Origin: Baylisascaris procyonis
Lineage: Eukaryota > Nematoda > Chromadorea > Rhabditida > Ascarididae
NCBI GenBank assembly: GCA_037389465.1
Contig: JAZARR010000146.1
Coordinates: 3,318,001-3,382,000 of the forward strand
Direction of reading: 5' to 3'
DNA: 64,000 bases
Shown: positions 24,340 through 34,082 of the stretch, piece after piece
Layout: each line of letters opens with the position of its first letter
Numbering within the stretch: position 1 is the stretch's first letter
The notes under the pieces: generated by a model
The model's input: only the letters and a program-made list of their open reading frames with translations
Told to the model about the DNA's origin: nothing
Database searches by the model: none
Position numbers and translations under genes: made by a program

Positions 24340-24410
24340 TGAATCATGCTTAAATCGAACCAGCGACCTTGTGTTTCCTAGACAGACGCTCAATTCTGAG
24401 CCAATGAATC
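24340..24410 (-). pseudogene. tRNA-like with Pro(AGG) anticodon, unit 16
   Basis: Same type as unit 6. Confidence 0.65.
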
Positions 24411-24487
24411 AGATGGAACATTATTAGGGTCAGGGCCCTCTCTGCTGCAGAATAATATCCTTCCTTTAGAGAAAGGTGTGAAATACG

Positions 24488-24559
24488 TGCCTCACGCTGG
24501 AATCGAACCAGTGGCCTTGTGTTTACTAGACAGACGCTCTGCCTCTGAGCCAAAGATGC
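24488..24559 (-). pseudogene. tRNA-Thr(AGU) pseudogene, unit 17
   Basis: Same type as unit 4. Confidence 0.65.
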
Positions 24560-24635
24560 AGACGATGAATGATCAGGGGCAGCACACCAAGGTCAAAAGC
24601 ACTATCTGTTCTCTTGGAAAATAATGTGAACTGTG

Positions 24636-24707
24636 TGCCTCATGCTGGAATCGAACCAGCGACCTTCTGTTTACAAGACAGACGCTCTGCCCCTGAGCCA
24701 ATGAGGC
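24636..24707 (-). tRNA. tRNA-Thr(UGU), unit 18, intact cloverleaf
   Basis: Identical body to unit 11, with all stems paired and TTTT downstream. Confidence 0.9.
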
Positions 24708-24782
24708 AGATGGCGCAGGATTACGGTCAGGCCCTTGAAATTCAGAATAATATCCTTGTCTAGGACAAAAACATGGAATAGG

Positions 24783-24854
24783 TGAATCATGCCGGAATCG
24801 AACCAGCGACCTTCTGTTTACAAGACAGACGCTCTGTTCCTAGGCCAATTAGGC
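24783..24854 (-). pseudogene. hybrid tRNA-Thr(UGU), unit 19
   Basis: Hybrid acceptor as in unit 12, with further decay of the 5' acceptor strand and D loop. Confidence 0.65.
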
Positions 24855-24929
24855 ACATCTTGCAATGTCAGGTGCAGGACGTTCAAGATCAGAGTAATAT
24901 CATTATGTTGGAAAAGAAGATGAACACTT

Positions 24930-25000
24930 TGCCACATGTTGGAATAAAACCAGCGGCCTTCTGTTTACAAGACAGACGCTCTTCCCCAGAGCCAAGCAAC
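24930..25000 (-). pseudogene. tRNA-Thr(UGU) pseudogene, unit 20
   Basis: The anticodon arm is kept, but the B box is GGTTTTATTCC, the acceptor is broken and one base is lost. Confidence 0.6.
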
Positions 25001-25077
25001 AGATGGCGCAACATAAGGGCCGGTGAACTCTCAAAACTAGAGCAATATCCGTGCTTTCGAGAAAGATGTCAACTATG

Positions 25078-25149
25078 TGCATCATGCTGGAGTCGAACCA
25101 GCGACATTCTGTTTAATAGACAGACACTCTGCCTCTGAGTCAATGAGGC
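25078..25149 (-). pseudogene. tRNA-like with Asn(AUU) anticodon, unit 21
   Basis: Loop CTATTAA. The acceptor is nearly intact (one mismatch) and the T stem is intact; the D arm is altered (GACTCAGAGGCAGAGT). Confidence 0.6.
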
Positions 25150-25226
25150 AGTCGATGAAAGACCACGGGCAACACCCTAAAGGTCAGAAGTGCTATCTGT
25201 TCTATTGGAAAAGAATGTGAACTGTG

Positions 25227-25299
25227 TGCCTCATGTTAGAATCGAACCAGCGGCCTTCTGTTTACATGACAGACGCTATGTACTGAGGAAAATTTGCAT
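25227..25299 (-). pseudogene. truncated tRNA-Thr pseudogene, unit 22
   Basis: Outermost unit on the high side. Loop CATGTAA lacks U33, and the D arm and 5' acceptor strand are lost. Confidence 0.55.
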
Positions 25300-25300
25300 C

Positions 25301-26151
25301 AGGTGATTCCGTTGCTATATCCGTTTAGTACAAAAATCTGCATCAGGTGAATGTAGACGGAGAGTTGGGGTTCTCCCTAGAGTAGACCTGTTGCATTACC
25401 TCAGCCAGCGGCTGAATGCTTGAAATGTTTTATTTGAAGTGGCCTGGGTGAAATTTTGTTTCCTATAGCACTGCATGAGTCATAAGTCTGCGTTCTTATG
25501 GTACATAAAAAGTAGGTCCTCATTCGTACTAGCTTTCTCCATCCTCTTCAAAAATTGCTGCTCAGCGGCGGGAGCAGCTGCTAGCACAGATGAGGCCGCT
25601 TTTTATTGCGGGAACTATTTGCCTATTGCAAAGGCGAGACGAAGAGAAAAAGTAACCATAGCGTGCATTTGCCCTCCATTCCGAAATCTTTACGAAGCTG
25701 TTCCCCATTCATCACCAGTTGTTTTGGTCATATTTCCCCTGTGCTGTTCAGCGGCGGGAACAGCATCTGGTATGAGTGGGGACAGCTTCGCCCATCCCTC
25801 TCTTGTTCTTGTTGACATTTATTTTCAATTAGGAAGGAAGAGAGTTCCAGTAGGGTTAAGCGGCTCTTTTTGATGATATTGGGGACCTTTGGTAGGCGCG
25901 GTTGACGGGCCGGTGATGATGTAGCAGTATAACAGAAGAAGGGGGAATATTGCAGCGTCCGATATGTGGTGACCAGTAGTTGCACAGCTGTGAGGACCAT
26001 ATTGTGGTAGGGAGCTTTTTTGTACACATTCAAAGACCGTAGCGAAGACTGGACTGTAAAAGGGGCGAAATCGGTAAGAATGTGGGAGCAGCAGTGTTGG
26101 TAGGACTATGGGTGGAGCAGTGTACTACGAACAACCGGTGTTATTTTATCT
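25301..26151. other. no gene recognised
   Basis: Moderately GC-rich. The word TTCAGCGGCGGGA(A/G)CAGC occurs near 25562 and 25749, a short internal duplication. Open frames on both strands overlap and lack domain pattern. Confidence 0.4.
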
Positions 26152-26756
26152 GCAGGATTGTGGACGTGTCGGAGTGAGGACGGCATCGGGTCTCGAGATC
26201 CAGCGGGAGAAGGAGAAGGGAACAAAGTCGATATTCAGGCGCGACGTACTGTGGGATTGATAGAGACGAGCCGGACCGCCGATGAAACAAGCAAGCAGTC
26301 TTAATTCATTTTTTAGATTCTAATAGTCCTTCGAAGATTTGAAATACTACACTTAAAGCCTTCCATGTAAAAGTTCTTCCTCACACACATTGGATCGTTC
26401 GTATAACATGGGAAAGAAATTATTCAGCAGATCACACGCTTTCTGATTTTTAAGTTTTTTTCTCCTGCTCCGCACTGTTCACTACTTTTTTCAGTTTCTT
26501 GGATTTAAGAAACTTTAGAAGAGAATATGTTTTTACACACCTAAGATTTTTTTAGTTCAGAAAATTCAAAACCGTTTTTAGATTTTTAGAGCACTTAAAT
26601 TCTTTATACCTAGAATTTCAAAAAATTTAAAAATTCGATTTTTTTAATTAAATTTTTTAATCAGTTCCTAAGTTTTCTTTTTTTTTATTATTTACAACTC
26701 TCTTATTGCTTTAAGAAAACTGGAATTTTTTTCAATTTTTCGAAATCAGAACTTTT
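26152..26756. repeat. dispersed copy of the ~815-bp repeat
   Basis: Matches the array at 15575-17450 from the GCAGGATTGTGG word through GCAGTCTTAATTC, ACTACACTTAAAGCCTTCC and the T-rich tail ending CAGAACTTTT. It stops exactly where the foldback element begins. Confidence 0.75.
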
Positions 26757-28850
26757 GGCACTATTGCAGAGAACGATGGCACCGCGCTTGCGAACCGCGA
26801 ACGCAGCTGCGCTCGTGCTCCACGCCGCGTACGCCCCACTACAGTACTCTGCACTTGCAAGCTAATGCTAACGCGCATCACAGAAACTCGAAAACCTGTA
26901 ATGGAAACATGCAGCTTTTTTCAACCGTTCAATTCACGATGCCAAATAATGTTCCTCTGCAAAATTTCAGCTCAATTGATGCGCAGAAAGTGCACTTGTG
27001 GGGGACCACCGTTCTCTGCAGCGTTCCAATGGCGCATCACAGAAACTCGAAAACTTGTAATAGAAACATGCTGTTTTTTTTTCACCCGTTCAGTTCAGAA
27101 TGGATAAAATACATGAAACAAAAGAAATAAATAAAATAAATAACATACTTAATAAAATAAATAAAATAAAATAAATAAGATAAAATAAGTTGGGATGAAA
27201 TAGATAGAACGAAATTAAAAAAACTAAAAATTAACTAAAAGAAAACAAAACTGAAAGAAAATTGAACTAAAAGAAATTGACTAGAGGTAAACTAAACTAA
27301 AATGAAACTAAACTGAAATGTAACTACTGGATATTAGTGAATGTCATGGTATATTCTTTGATGTTATTGCGTATATTGCATCTTATTGTATTATAATGTG
27401 TATTGTAGTATATCATCGTATAATAATGTATATTACTGTATATTATTTTATATCATTCTAGTGTATTGCATATTATTGTACATTATTTTATATTCTCGTA
27501 TATTTCTGTATATTACTACATTTTTTTGTACATTGTTGTATATTATTGTATAGTATTGTATGTTATCGTATATTATTGTAAATTGTTGTCTACTATTATA
27601 TATTATTGTAAATTATTGCATATTATTGTGTAGTATTGCACATTGTTGCATATTATTGTCTATTATTCTATATTGTTGGATATTATCGTATATTACTTAT
27701 ATTATTGTATATTATTGTCAGTAATCACAGTGATCACAATTATATGCAATAACATGCAATAATGCGCAATAATATACAATAATATACAATAATATAAAAT
27801 AATATACAATTTTAAACGATATCAGGCAATAATATAAATAATACCGAACAATATGCAATAGTATGCAATAATCTGCAATAATATACAATAATATACGATG
27901 ATATAGAATAATATATAATAATATACAGTAACATGCACAACATACAATAATATCCCATAGTATGCAATAATATGCAATAATACAGAATAATATACAATAA
28001 TAGAGAATAATATACAATAATACACAATAATATACAGTATTGTACAACAGCGTACATTGAAATGCAGTAACGTACAATAATATACAATAAAATAGAACGG
28101 TATACAATAATATACGATAATATACAATAATATCCAGTAGTAGACAACAGTATACAATAATATACGATAACATGCAATACTATACAATAATATACAACAA
28201 TAGCAATATTATCCATTAATATCCAATAATATCCAATATTGTAGAATGATATGCAATAAGATACAGTATATGCAATGAGACAAAAGAATATACCATGATA
28301 TTCACTAATATCCAATAGTTCCATTTTAGTTTAGTTTCATTTTAGTTTAGTTCACCTCTAGTTAATTTCTTTTAGTTCAATTTTCTTTCAGTTTTGTTTT
28401 CTTTTAGTTATTTTCTTTAGTTTTACTCATTCCATTTTATCTATTTCATTCTATTTATTTTATCTTATTTTATTCTGTTTATTTTAATTGTTTTATTTGT
28501 TGTATTTTATTTGTTTTATTTTATTTTTTATCTCCTTTTGTTTATCTTACATATTTCATTTAATTTAACTTATTTATTTTGACTCTCCGCAGTCCTCCTT
28601 TTGACTCTGCGGGGTGTCCATAAGTCATATGCGGTCCTTCACTCCTTCACATCATTATTTGGCATTCTGAATTGAACGGATGAAAAAAAAATCGCATGTT
28701 TCTATTAGAAGTCTTCGAGTTTCTGTGATGCGCGTTAGCATTAGCTTGCAAAGTGCAGAGTACGGTAGTGGGGCGTACGCGGCGTGGAGCACGAGCGCAG
28801 CTGCGTTCGCGGTTCGCAAGCGCGGTGCCATTGTTCTCTGCAATAGTGCC
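26757..28850. mobile_element. 2.1-kb foldback (giant inverted-repeat) element
   Basis: The left end GGCACTATTGCAGAGAAC is the reverse complement of the right end at 28833-28850. The outer ~190 bp of the two arms match almost base for base in inverse orientation, including a GC-rich CGCAGCTGCGCTCGTGCTCC core. Pairing continues inward through an AAATAA/TTATTT tract, an ACTAAACTAAAATG/CATTTTAGTTTAGT tract and TATTGTATAT / ACAATAATATAC tracts that meet near 27.72-27.80 kb. The left arm is about 1 kb and the right a little longer. No transposase frame; the Tyr/Ile/Leu-rich open frames in the right arm are composition artefacts. Non-autonomous. I could not define a target-site duplication. Confidence 0.85.
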
Positions 28851-30614
28851 GAGTTTATTTGTGAATGAAACAGTAGAAGATGAAAGAAATTTCACAGAGC
28901 GGAAGCGAAAATTTTGTAATATTCAAAACGAAAACTCTGCAATGCTTAGTTTTTCTCAATGCGGTGAAGGTGAAGAGATTCATTGGAATTTCCTGTTGGT
29001 GGGGTTCCATTTACGCAGTGAAACTTTTGAGGAACGAGAAATTACACATACATACTAGTAACCTTTAAAAGACGTTGCTGCTACCCGTGTTAACGACCGC
29101 TGCCCCTTTACCTGTCTTTTTATCGATTTGGGGGAGATATGAGTCGACGTAAAAAAGGTTCCTCTTTTTTCTTGGATTATGACTTATTCTGATAGAGTTT
29201 TTAATGTTTCATGAAATTTCTGGTCTTTTTTTTTCAAATCTTTCCTCTTCATGATATATTGTTAGGTTCATAGCGACGAATGAATACGGCCGCTTCGCGC
29301 GCAAACCGCGTGTGGCCTCCCTCTATCTTTCCGTTGCGCGTACGCTTGTGGCTGAGTGCGTTGACCCCGGTGCTTCATCCCCGAACGATATGACATAAGT
29401 GTGGAGTGCGTTTTGCAGTGTGATGCTTTACCTTAATCTCGTTTTTTCTTTTTATTTTATTGGTGATATGTGAGATTTGATATTATCGGCCAAGCTGGGA
29501 ATCTACCAAATAGGGGGATGAGGAATACGCGCCTAGGCAACGATACAGCTGAATTTCTGATCCCCCATAAGTTGACTTTTTTCCGCTTGTGGTCAGGTGT
29601 AAGTATCAAGTCACCATTTATGAATGCTCATGGCGCACTGTCACACTTGAATAGTCATCCAGTAAGTGCACGGAAAACGCTAAAATACCCGAATCGCATT
29701 TGTTCGAACGCGAGAAATTAGCACGTCATTGGTCACGAAATGCTAGAAACCATTCACGGCGTATTTATCCATAATGCAGACTACCAGGCTTGCTCAAAAA
29801 CATCTTAGGCGCTTTTATAAAGGAAAAGAAAGCAAATGCTGAACTAGAACTTCGAAGTGCACAGAAACGAGAACTGCACTCACAAGGCCACGGATTCCAT
29901 TTTTTGTAGCCCAGTACAGCGGGTTTTCCGCGGTAGCCAAAAGGTCCCAGATTGTGGTATATTAATCCGTAATTCCATCAAGGCCAACATTTTCGAACCT
30001 TCATAAACGATGTTTTTGGAGCCATCAATCCTTAAAACATGCTTCTGTTGACGACTAGGCAACCTTAGGAAGTAGGCACCAGAAAGTCCGCCACTGTTTC
30101 CCATGTTTTTTTTTCCAATGCGTTTTTTTACAATCTCGAAGTATTTGTGTGCATCTATAATTGTAGCCCATGTGCGTATGAAATGTTTAGTCTCGGGTCT
30201 CTACATTTGGACAGGGTATGCTGATAGAATGGAAAAGTTTTAATAGTTATAGCTGCCTCCTTCTACGAAGAAATATAAACCAAAGAATCGAAGATATTCG
30301 ATGTGGTTTGCGACCCTACGTACAGCCACAATGTGCCTACTTTTTTGTCTTGTTTAAGTACCGTTGAGCGCTGTCTAGCAGGTGCAAGTGTAAGGTAGGA
30401 GATGTGGATAAAACGTACCTGTAGAACAAAAAAAAATATTTCCACGGTCCAGGTTTATTAGATCGGCCGCGTCCCACTCAATTTCATCGGAACGGTCGCG
30501 TTTTACTTATTTTTCGGGCTGTCTGCGGCTTTGTGATTGTGACGCTGTAACCACATTTAAACCTAAACCAGTTTAAACTGTTGTAGCCAACCTGGCTGAC
30601 TGCTTCGTTTTTCA
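28851..30614. other. no confirmed gene; promoter side of ubc-9
   Basis: AT-rich to about 29280, then a GC-richer patch (29280-29420). On the minus strand near 29850-30100 two frames look faintly protein-like (one containing ENPLYWATKNG after an internal stop), possibly a decayed gene; I do not recognise it. 30.1-30.6 kb is presumably the ubc-9 upstream region. Confidence 0.35.
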
Positions 30615-30621
30615 GGAAAGA

Positions 30622-33600
30622 ATGTCGGGTATTGCGGTAGGGCGACTGGCGGAGGAGCGTAAGGCGTGGCGCAAGGACCATCCTTTCGGTTTCATCGCGA
30701 GGCCGGCGCTGAACTCGGACGGCACGCGCAATTTGTTCCACTGGGAGTGTGCCATTCCGGGGAAAAAAGGAACAATTTGGGAAGGAGGATTGTATCGGGT
30801 AATGTGTTTTACTGTGCTTTATGTGTTTTCCATTCTTATCTGTATGCAGTATGATTAGAGTGATAAAGTGGTGCACTTGCTGGTGATCAGAAATTAACTT
30901 ACGATCCTCTTTCGTCTCCCATTTTTATGTCCTTTACTAGGTAATAATAATAATAGTAATAATAATCTTTATTCGTACAATAAAAAAAGCTTGGAATTAT
31001 ATGTACAATATATATATAGGGAAACAAAGCATATGTAATACCAGCATTGGACATAACGATGCGCTTAAAAACCCAAAAAGATAGTTAGTGAGAACAAATA
31101 TTGGAGATCAGTTGAAAAGGTAATATATGTTATGAGTAGTACATATATGATGGTTACTCATAACTGATATGAGGCGCATATCGTCGACAGATCACACTGC
31201 TCCAAACGTCTCTTAAAGCATGACAAGTTACGAGCCATTACCACATCATATGGTAAAAAGTTCCAGGTGGGAGCAGCACAGTAAGCAAAAGATTTAAGCA
31301 CATCAGTTCGATTAGTTGATTTCCTTTCGATTTGGAGAGGGTGAAGCCTCGAGCGCAGTGCAAACTTTGTAAAGGAGAAAATGCTCTCGAATGGAATGCC
31401 TGAGAAACCTTTAACGATCTTAAAACATAAATGTAAATCGAACTGAGCTCTGCGATGCCACAGATGTTTCAAGTCAGGAATACGAAGCCTCTGTTCCTAA
31501 TTAGGTTGGAACGGTCCATGGAGAGCTTTCCTAAAAGCTGCCTTAGTGAAGCGTCGTTGAACTCTCTCAATTATCTCGATATCCTTTTTTCGCGGACACG
31601 GACCAGACCTGACTACAGTATTCCAAAATGGGGCGGCAGTAAGCAACGAAACCTTTCCGATAATTTTCTATGCAGCTGTACTGCACGGCACGCGGAATGC
31701 AATCCACAATATGAGCTTTCCTTCGCGAAATTTCTACACAATGATTATTCCAGCCAAGGTCAGAACTCACATAAACACCTAGATCCTTCATTACTTCCTT
31801 TGCAGGAAGATCGAGAACACAAAAACGCAGGGGACATTCAGTCAACAAATTTACGTCCAGGAAAAAGCATTTCTCAGCAGATATATCGAGCTGCCATAAC
31901 TGTGACCACTTTTCTAATGAAACCATGTCCCGACATAATACGTTTTAATCGAGTTGGGGCTCAATGATTTATCTGTATATCTTCACATCATCAGCATAAA
32001 GCTTGCAACAGCTTGATAAGTTCTTTGGAAGATCGTTTACATAAAGCAGAAATAGAAGAGGCCCTAGAACACTATCCTGCGGCACCCCACTAAGCAAAGA
32101 ATGTAGCGAAGACAAGGCATTCCCAACTTTCCCTTCACTTTCACCTCTTTTTCTACTCAGTTTTCTTCTGCAGCCCAAATTACTTACCCAGTTAACGCTA
32201 TTTCATTGTAGAGGTATCTTTTAAAGTAAAACTTCCTTTTTTTAGGCAACCGTCACTGGTAAAAGTAAATGATCACAGTCACCATTTACCTTTAAGTTTG
32301 GCATGTTGAACAAAATGGCTAAGAATTCTCAGTGTTGCCATTTTTCCAGTTATCACCATTAATAATGCGCCATTCTTTTTGCCATTTTAGCACCATTTTT
32401 CCGCTGGTTATGGTTTCAAAAGATGCTCATTTCGTTAGGCATGCTTAGATTTCATCCAAGAAAATGTTGCAGCATCCTAAGGATCGGCATTTTTTCCTCG
32501 TATAAATATATCAAAAAAAAAAAATCGGCAACTTTGAATAATTGCTGGGTAATGATGACGTGGTTAACGTGCAAGCCACTTCTGTTTGATATTTTAATGC
32601 TGTAGTGATTTTATGTACTCACGAATGGAATTGTTGATTGATATTTATTATGCGTTAATATTTTGCGGTGAAAACTGAGGTGTCTATAAAGCTTAAAAAA
32701 GAGCGCTGTGGGTTATGCCTATGAAGCAAGTGAAAAAATGAAATGAGTGGAGTCTATGGTGAGGGATCTGCTGTACCGATCACATCCTATCATAAATGTT
32801 CATCTTTTATAGAACTCAGGAAGTATATGCTTACTGTTGCGGGAAGTTAGAAGGTATTATCACAGCAATTGTTTATACGATCAACGAAAGAGAAATAGGA
32901 AATATGGATGTTTTTTCACTCTCCATCGTCAAAATTTAATTTGCTCCATTAATTTGAATTTCATCGATGCATTTATCTATTAAAAGTTTTTATAGCTTCG
33001 AATGCAATTCAAGGATGACTATCCATCTATGCCACCTAAGTGCAAGTTTGATCCACCTCTCTTTCATCCGAACGTATATCCATCGGGTACGGTGTGTCTG
33101 TCACTGCTAGATGAGACCAAGGTGCTTCTTGTTTGTTTCTCTTTTTTTTGCATCCGGCAATTTGTATCTTTCGAGCAGTCAAACGGTGAGCGCCCAAATT
33201 TTATAACGCCTTGTGCGAGATTTTACTATTCCTAGTTAGGATTCATGATTTCTGATGGAGGTTAATGGAGCAGTGCTTACGTTGCAGCACACGCCGCCAA
33301 AAAATTTCTTCCAAATATGTTGTTGCTTCCCATCTAGAGAAACGTATTTAGCTTTATAGAGTGCTTGAGATCTTCGGTAGCAAAATAGTGTCCGATTATC
33401 CATAGAGATGAGTTCGAGAAAATAGGGAGCACGAGTCCTAAGTGGCAATAATGGATTTCTCGCCGAAGCGGATTTTCTTGTCGAAAATTTTCTATTGATA
33501 GCGTCAGTATATGGAGGAATTCTACCCCGAAGAAAAAAGTTAGACTCTTCAGCAGTTATGTAGCGTTTGACTTTCTACTGGAACACACGAGAAATGCATC

Positions 33601-34082
33601 GAGAGGGACCGACCCTCATGTGAATAATTTTTAGCCATAAAAAGGCGTCATTGGTGCAAACCGTTTCCTGTTTGTTTTCACTTCGCATAACAGAAGTTAA
33701 AATTCTTGCAGGATTGGAAAGCGTCAATAACTATTCGCGAACTTTTATTGGGTATCCAAGATTTGCTCGATAACCCAAACATTGAGGATCCTGCTCAGGC
33801 GGATGCTTACCAGATTTACTGTCAGAATCGGTCAGTCTTGGAACTTATTTTTGAATTTAATTAATTTTTTATGCTTTAGTCCTACTCTTCTTATCTTATC
33901 GAATTCATCTTTTAGGGTTTTCACCAGCTTGCGAGTTGCATCGATTAGAATTGATGATCACTGAATTGACTAACGCATAAGCAATCCTAGTTTCATGTTG
34001 CAGTGGAGAGTATGAGAAGCGAGTCCGCCGGCAGGCGATGCAGTCCGCCTCCGATCTTGTCTTGAAGGAGTTCGTGGACTGA
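30622..34082 (+). CDS. ubc-9: SUMO-conjugating enzyme E2 (UBC9)
   Basis: Accepts SUMO from the E1 on a cysteine and transfers it to target lysines in the nucleus and cytosol. Exons 30622-30798, 32996-33121, 33712-33830 and 34004-34082 join in frame to 166 residues, the expected UBC-9 length. It starts [20 protein letters not shown], has the [13 protein letters not shown] active-site loop with the catalytic Cys at residue 93 exactly as in other UBC9 proteins, then [34 protein letters not shown] and [11 protein letters not shown]. The start is firm: the ATG lies 7 nt after TTTTTCAG (ends 30614), a typical SL trans-splice site. Near-perfect family match throughout, so purifying selection is evident. 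Intron 1 (2.2 kb) carries an antisense LINE remnant. Confidence 0.97.
30942..32213 (-). mobile_element. broken CR1/Jockey-like LINE, 5'-truncated
   Basis: Minus-strand frames at 31969-32178, 31567-31926 and 31158-31472 together follow the C-terminal half of a non-LTR retrotransposon polymerase. They show [20 protein letters not shown] and a YADD catalytic box, then [24 protein letters not shown], and CFKIVKG with [18 protein letters not shown]. Frameshifts and stops separate them, so it is dead. The 3' end on the minus strand finishes in an (ATT)n tract (30942-30968), usual for this class. It lies inside ubc-9 intron 1 in antisense orientation. Confidence 0.85.

Larger units (their letters stand above)
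22090..25300 (-). repeat. tandem array of 22 tRNA-Thr-derived units, ~148-bp period
   Basis: Starts of successive tRNA-like units are 22127, 22276, 22423, 22569, 22717, 22863, 23011, 23160, 23307, 23455, 23603, 23750, 23897, 24045, 24193, 24340, 24488, 24636, 24783, 24930, 25078 and 25227: every step is 146-149 bp. Each unit is a 71-72 nt tRNA plus a 75-nt spacer. Spacers fall in at least three classes, and from 22863 the order AGG, AGT, UGU repeats as a 443-bp trimer. A 1033-bp seven-unit block is duplicated (23603 versus 24636). Units UGU and AGG have AAAA/AAAAA on the + strand 12-18 bp outside the tRNA 3' end, i.e. a Pol III terminator; the AGT units generally do not. Confidence 0.93.

Noticed and set aside
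22873..24763. Open frames of 60-136 codons such as MSVCLGNTRSLVRF and MAQRQSVCLVNTRPLVRF, and plus-strand HAGIEPATFCLQDRR
   Set aside because: They are translations of the tandem tRNA bodies (GGTTCGATTCC reads as VRF/EPA), repeat with the array and have no independent coding support.
22090..25300. CRISPR-like regular repeat spacing
   Set aside because: Repeats are 72-nt tRNA cloverleaves, spacers are shared among units rather than unique, and the context is eukaryotic.
25475..26033. Overlapping plus and minus frames of 100-130 codons
   Set aside because: They overlap antisense in GC-richer DNA without domain pattern, so length alone is not evidence.
27718..28324. Minus-strand open frames of 120-170 codons rich in Tyr/Ile/Leu
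   Set aside because: Low-complexity ACAATAATATAC tract of the foldback arm read in three frames.
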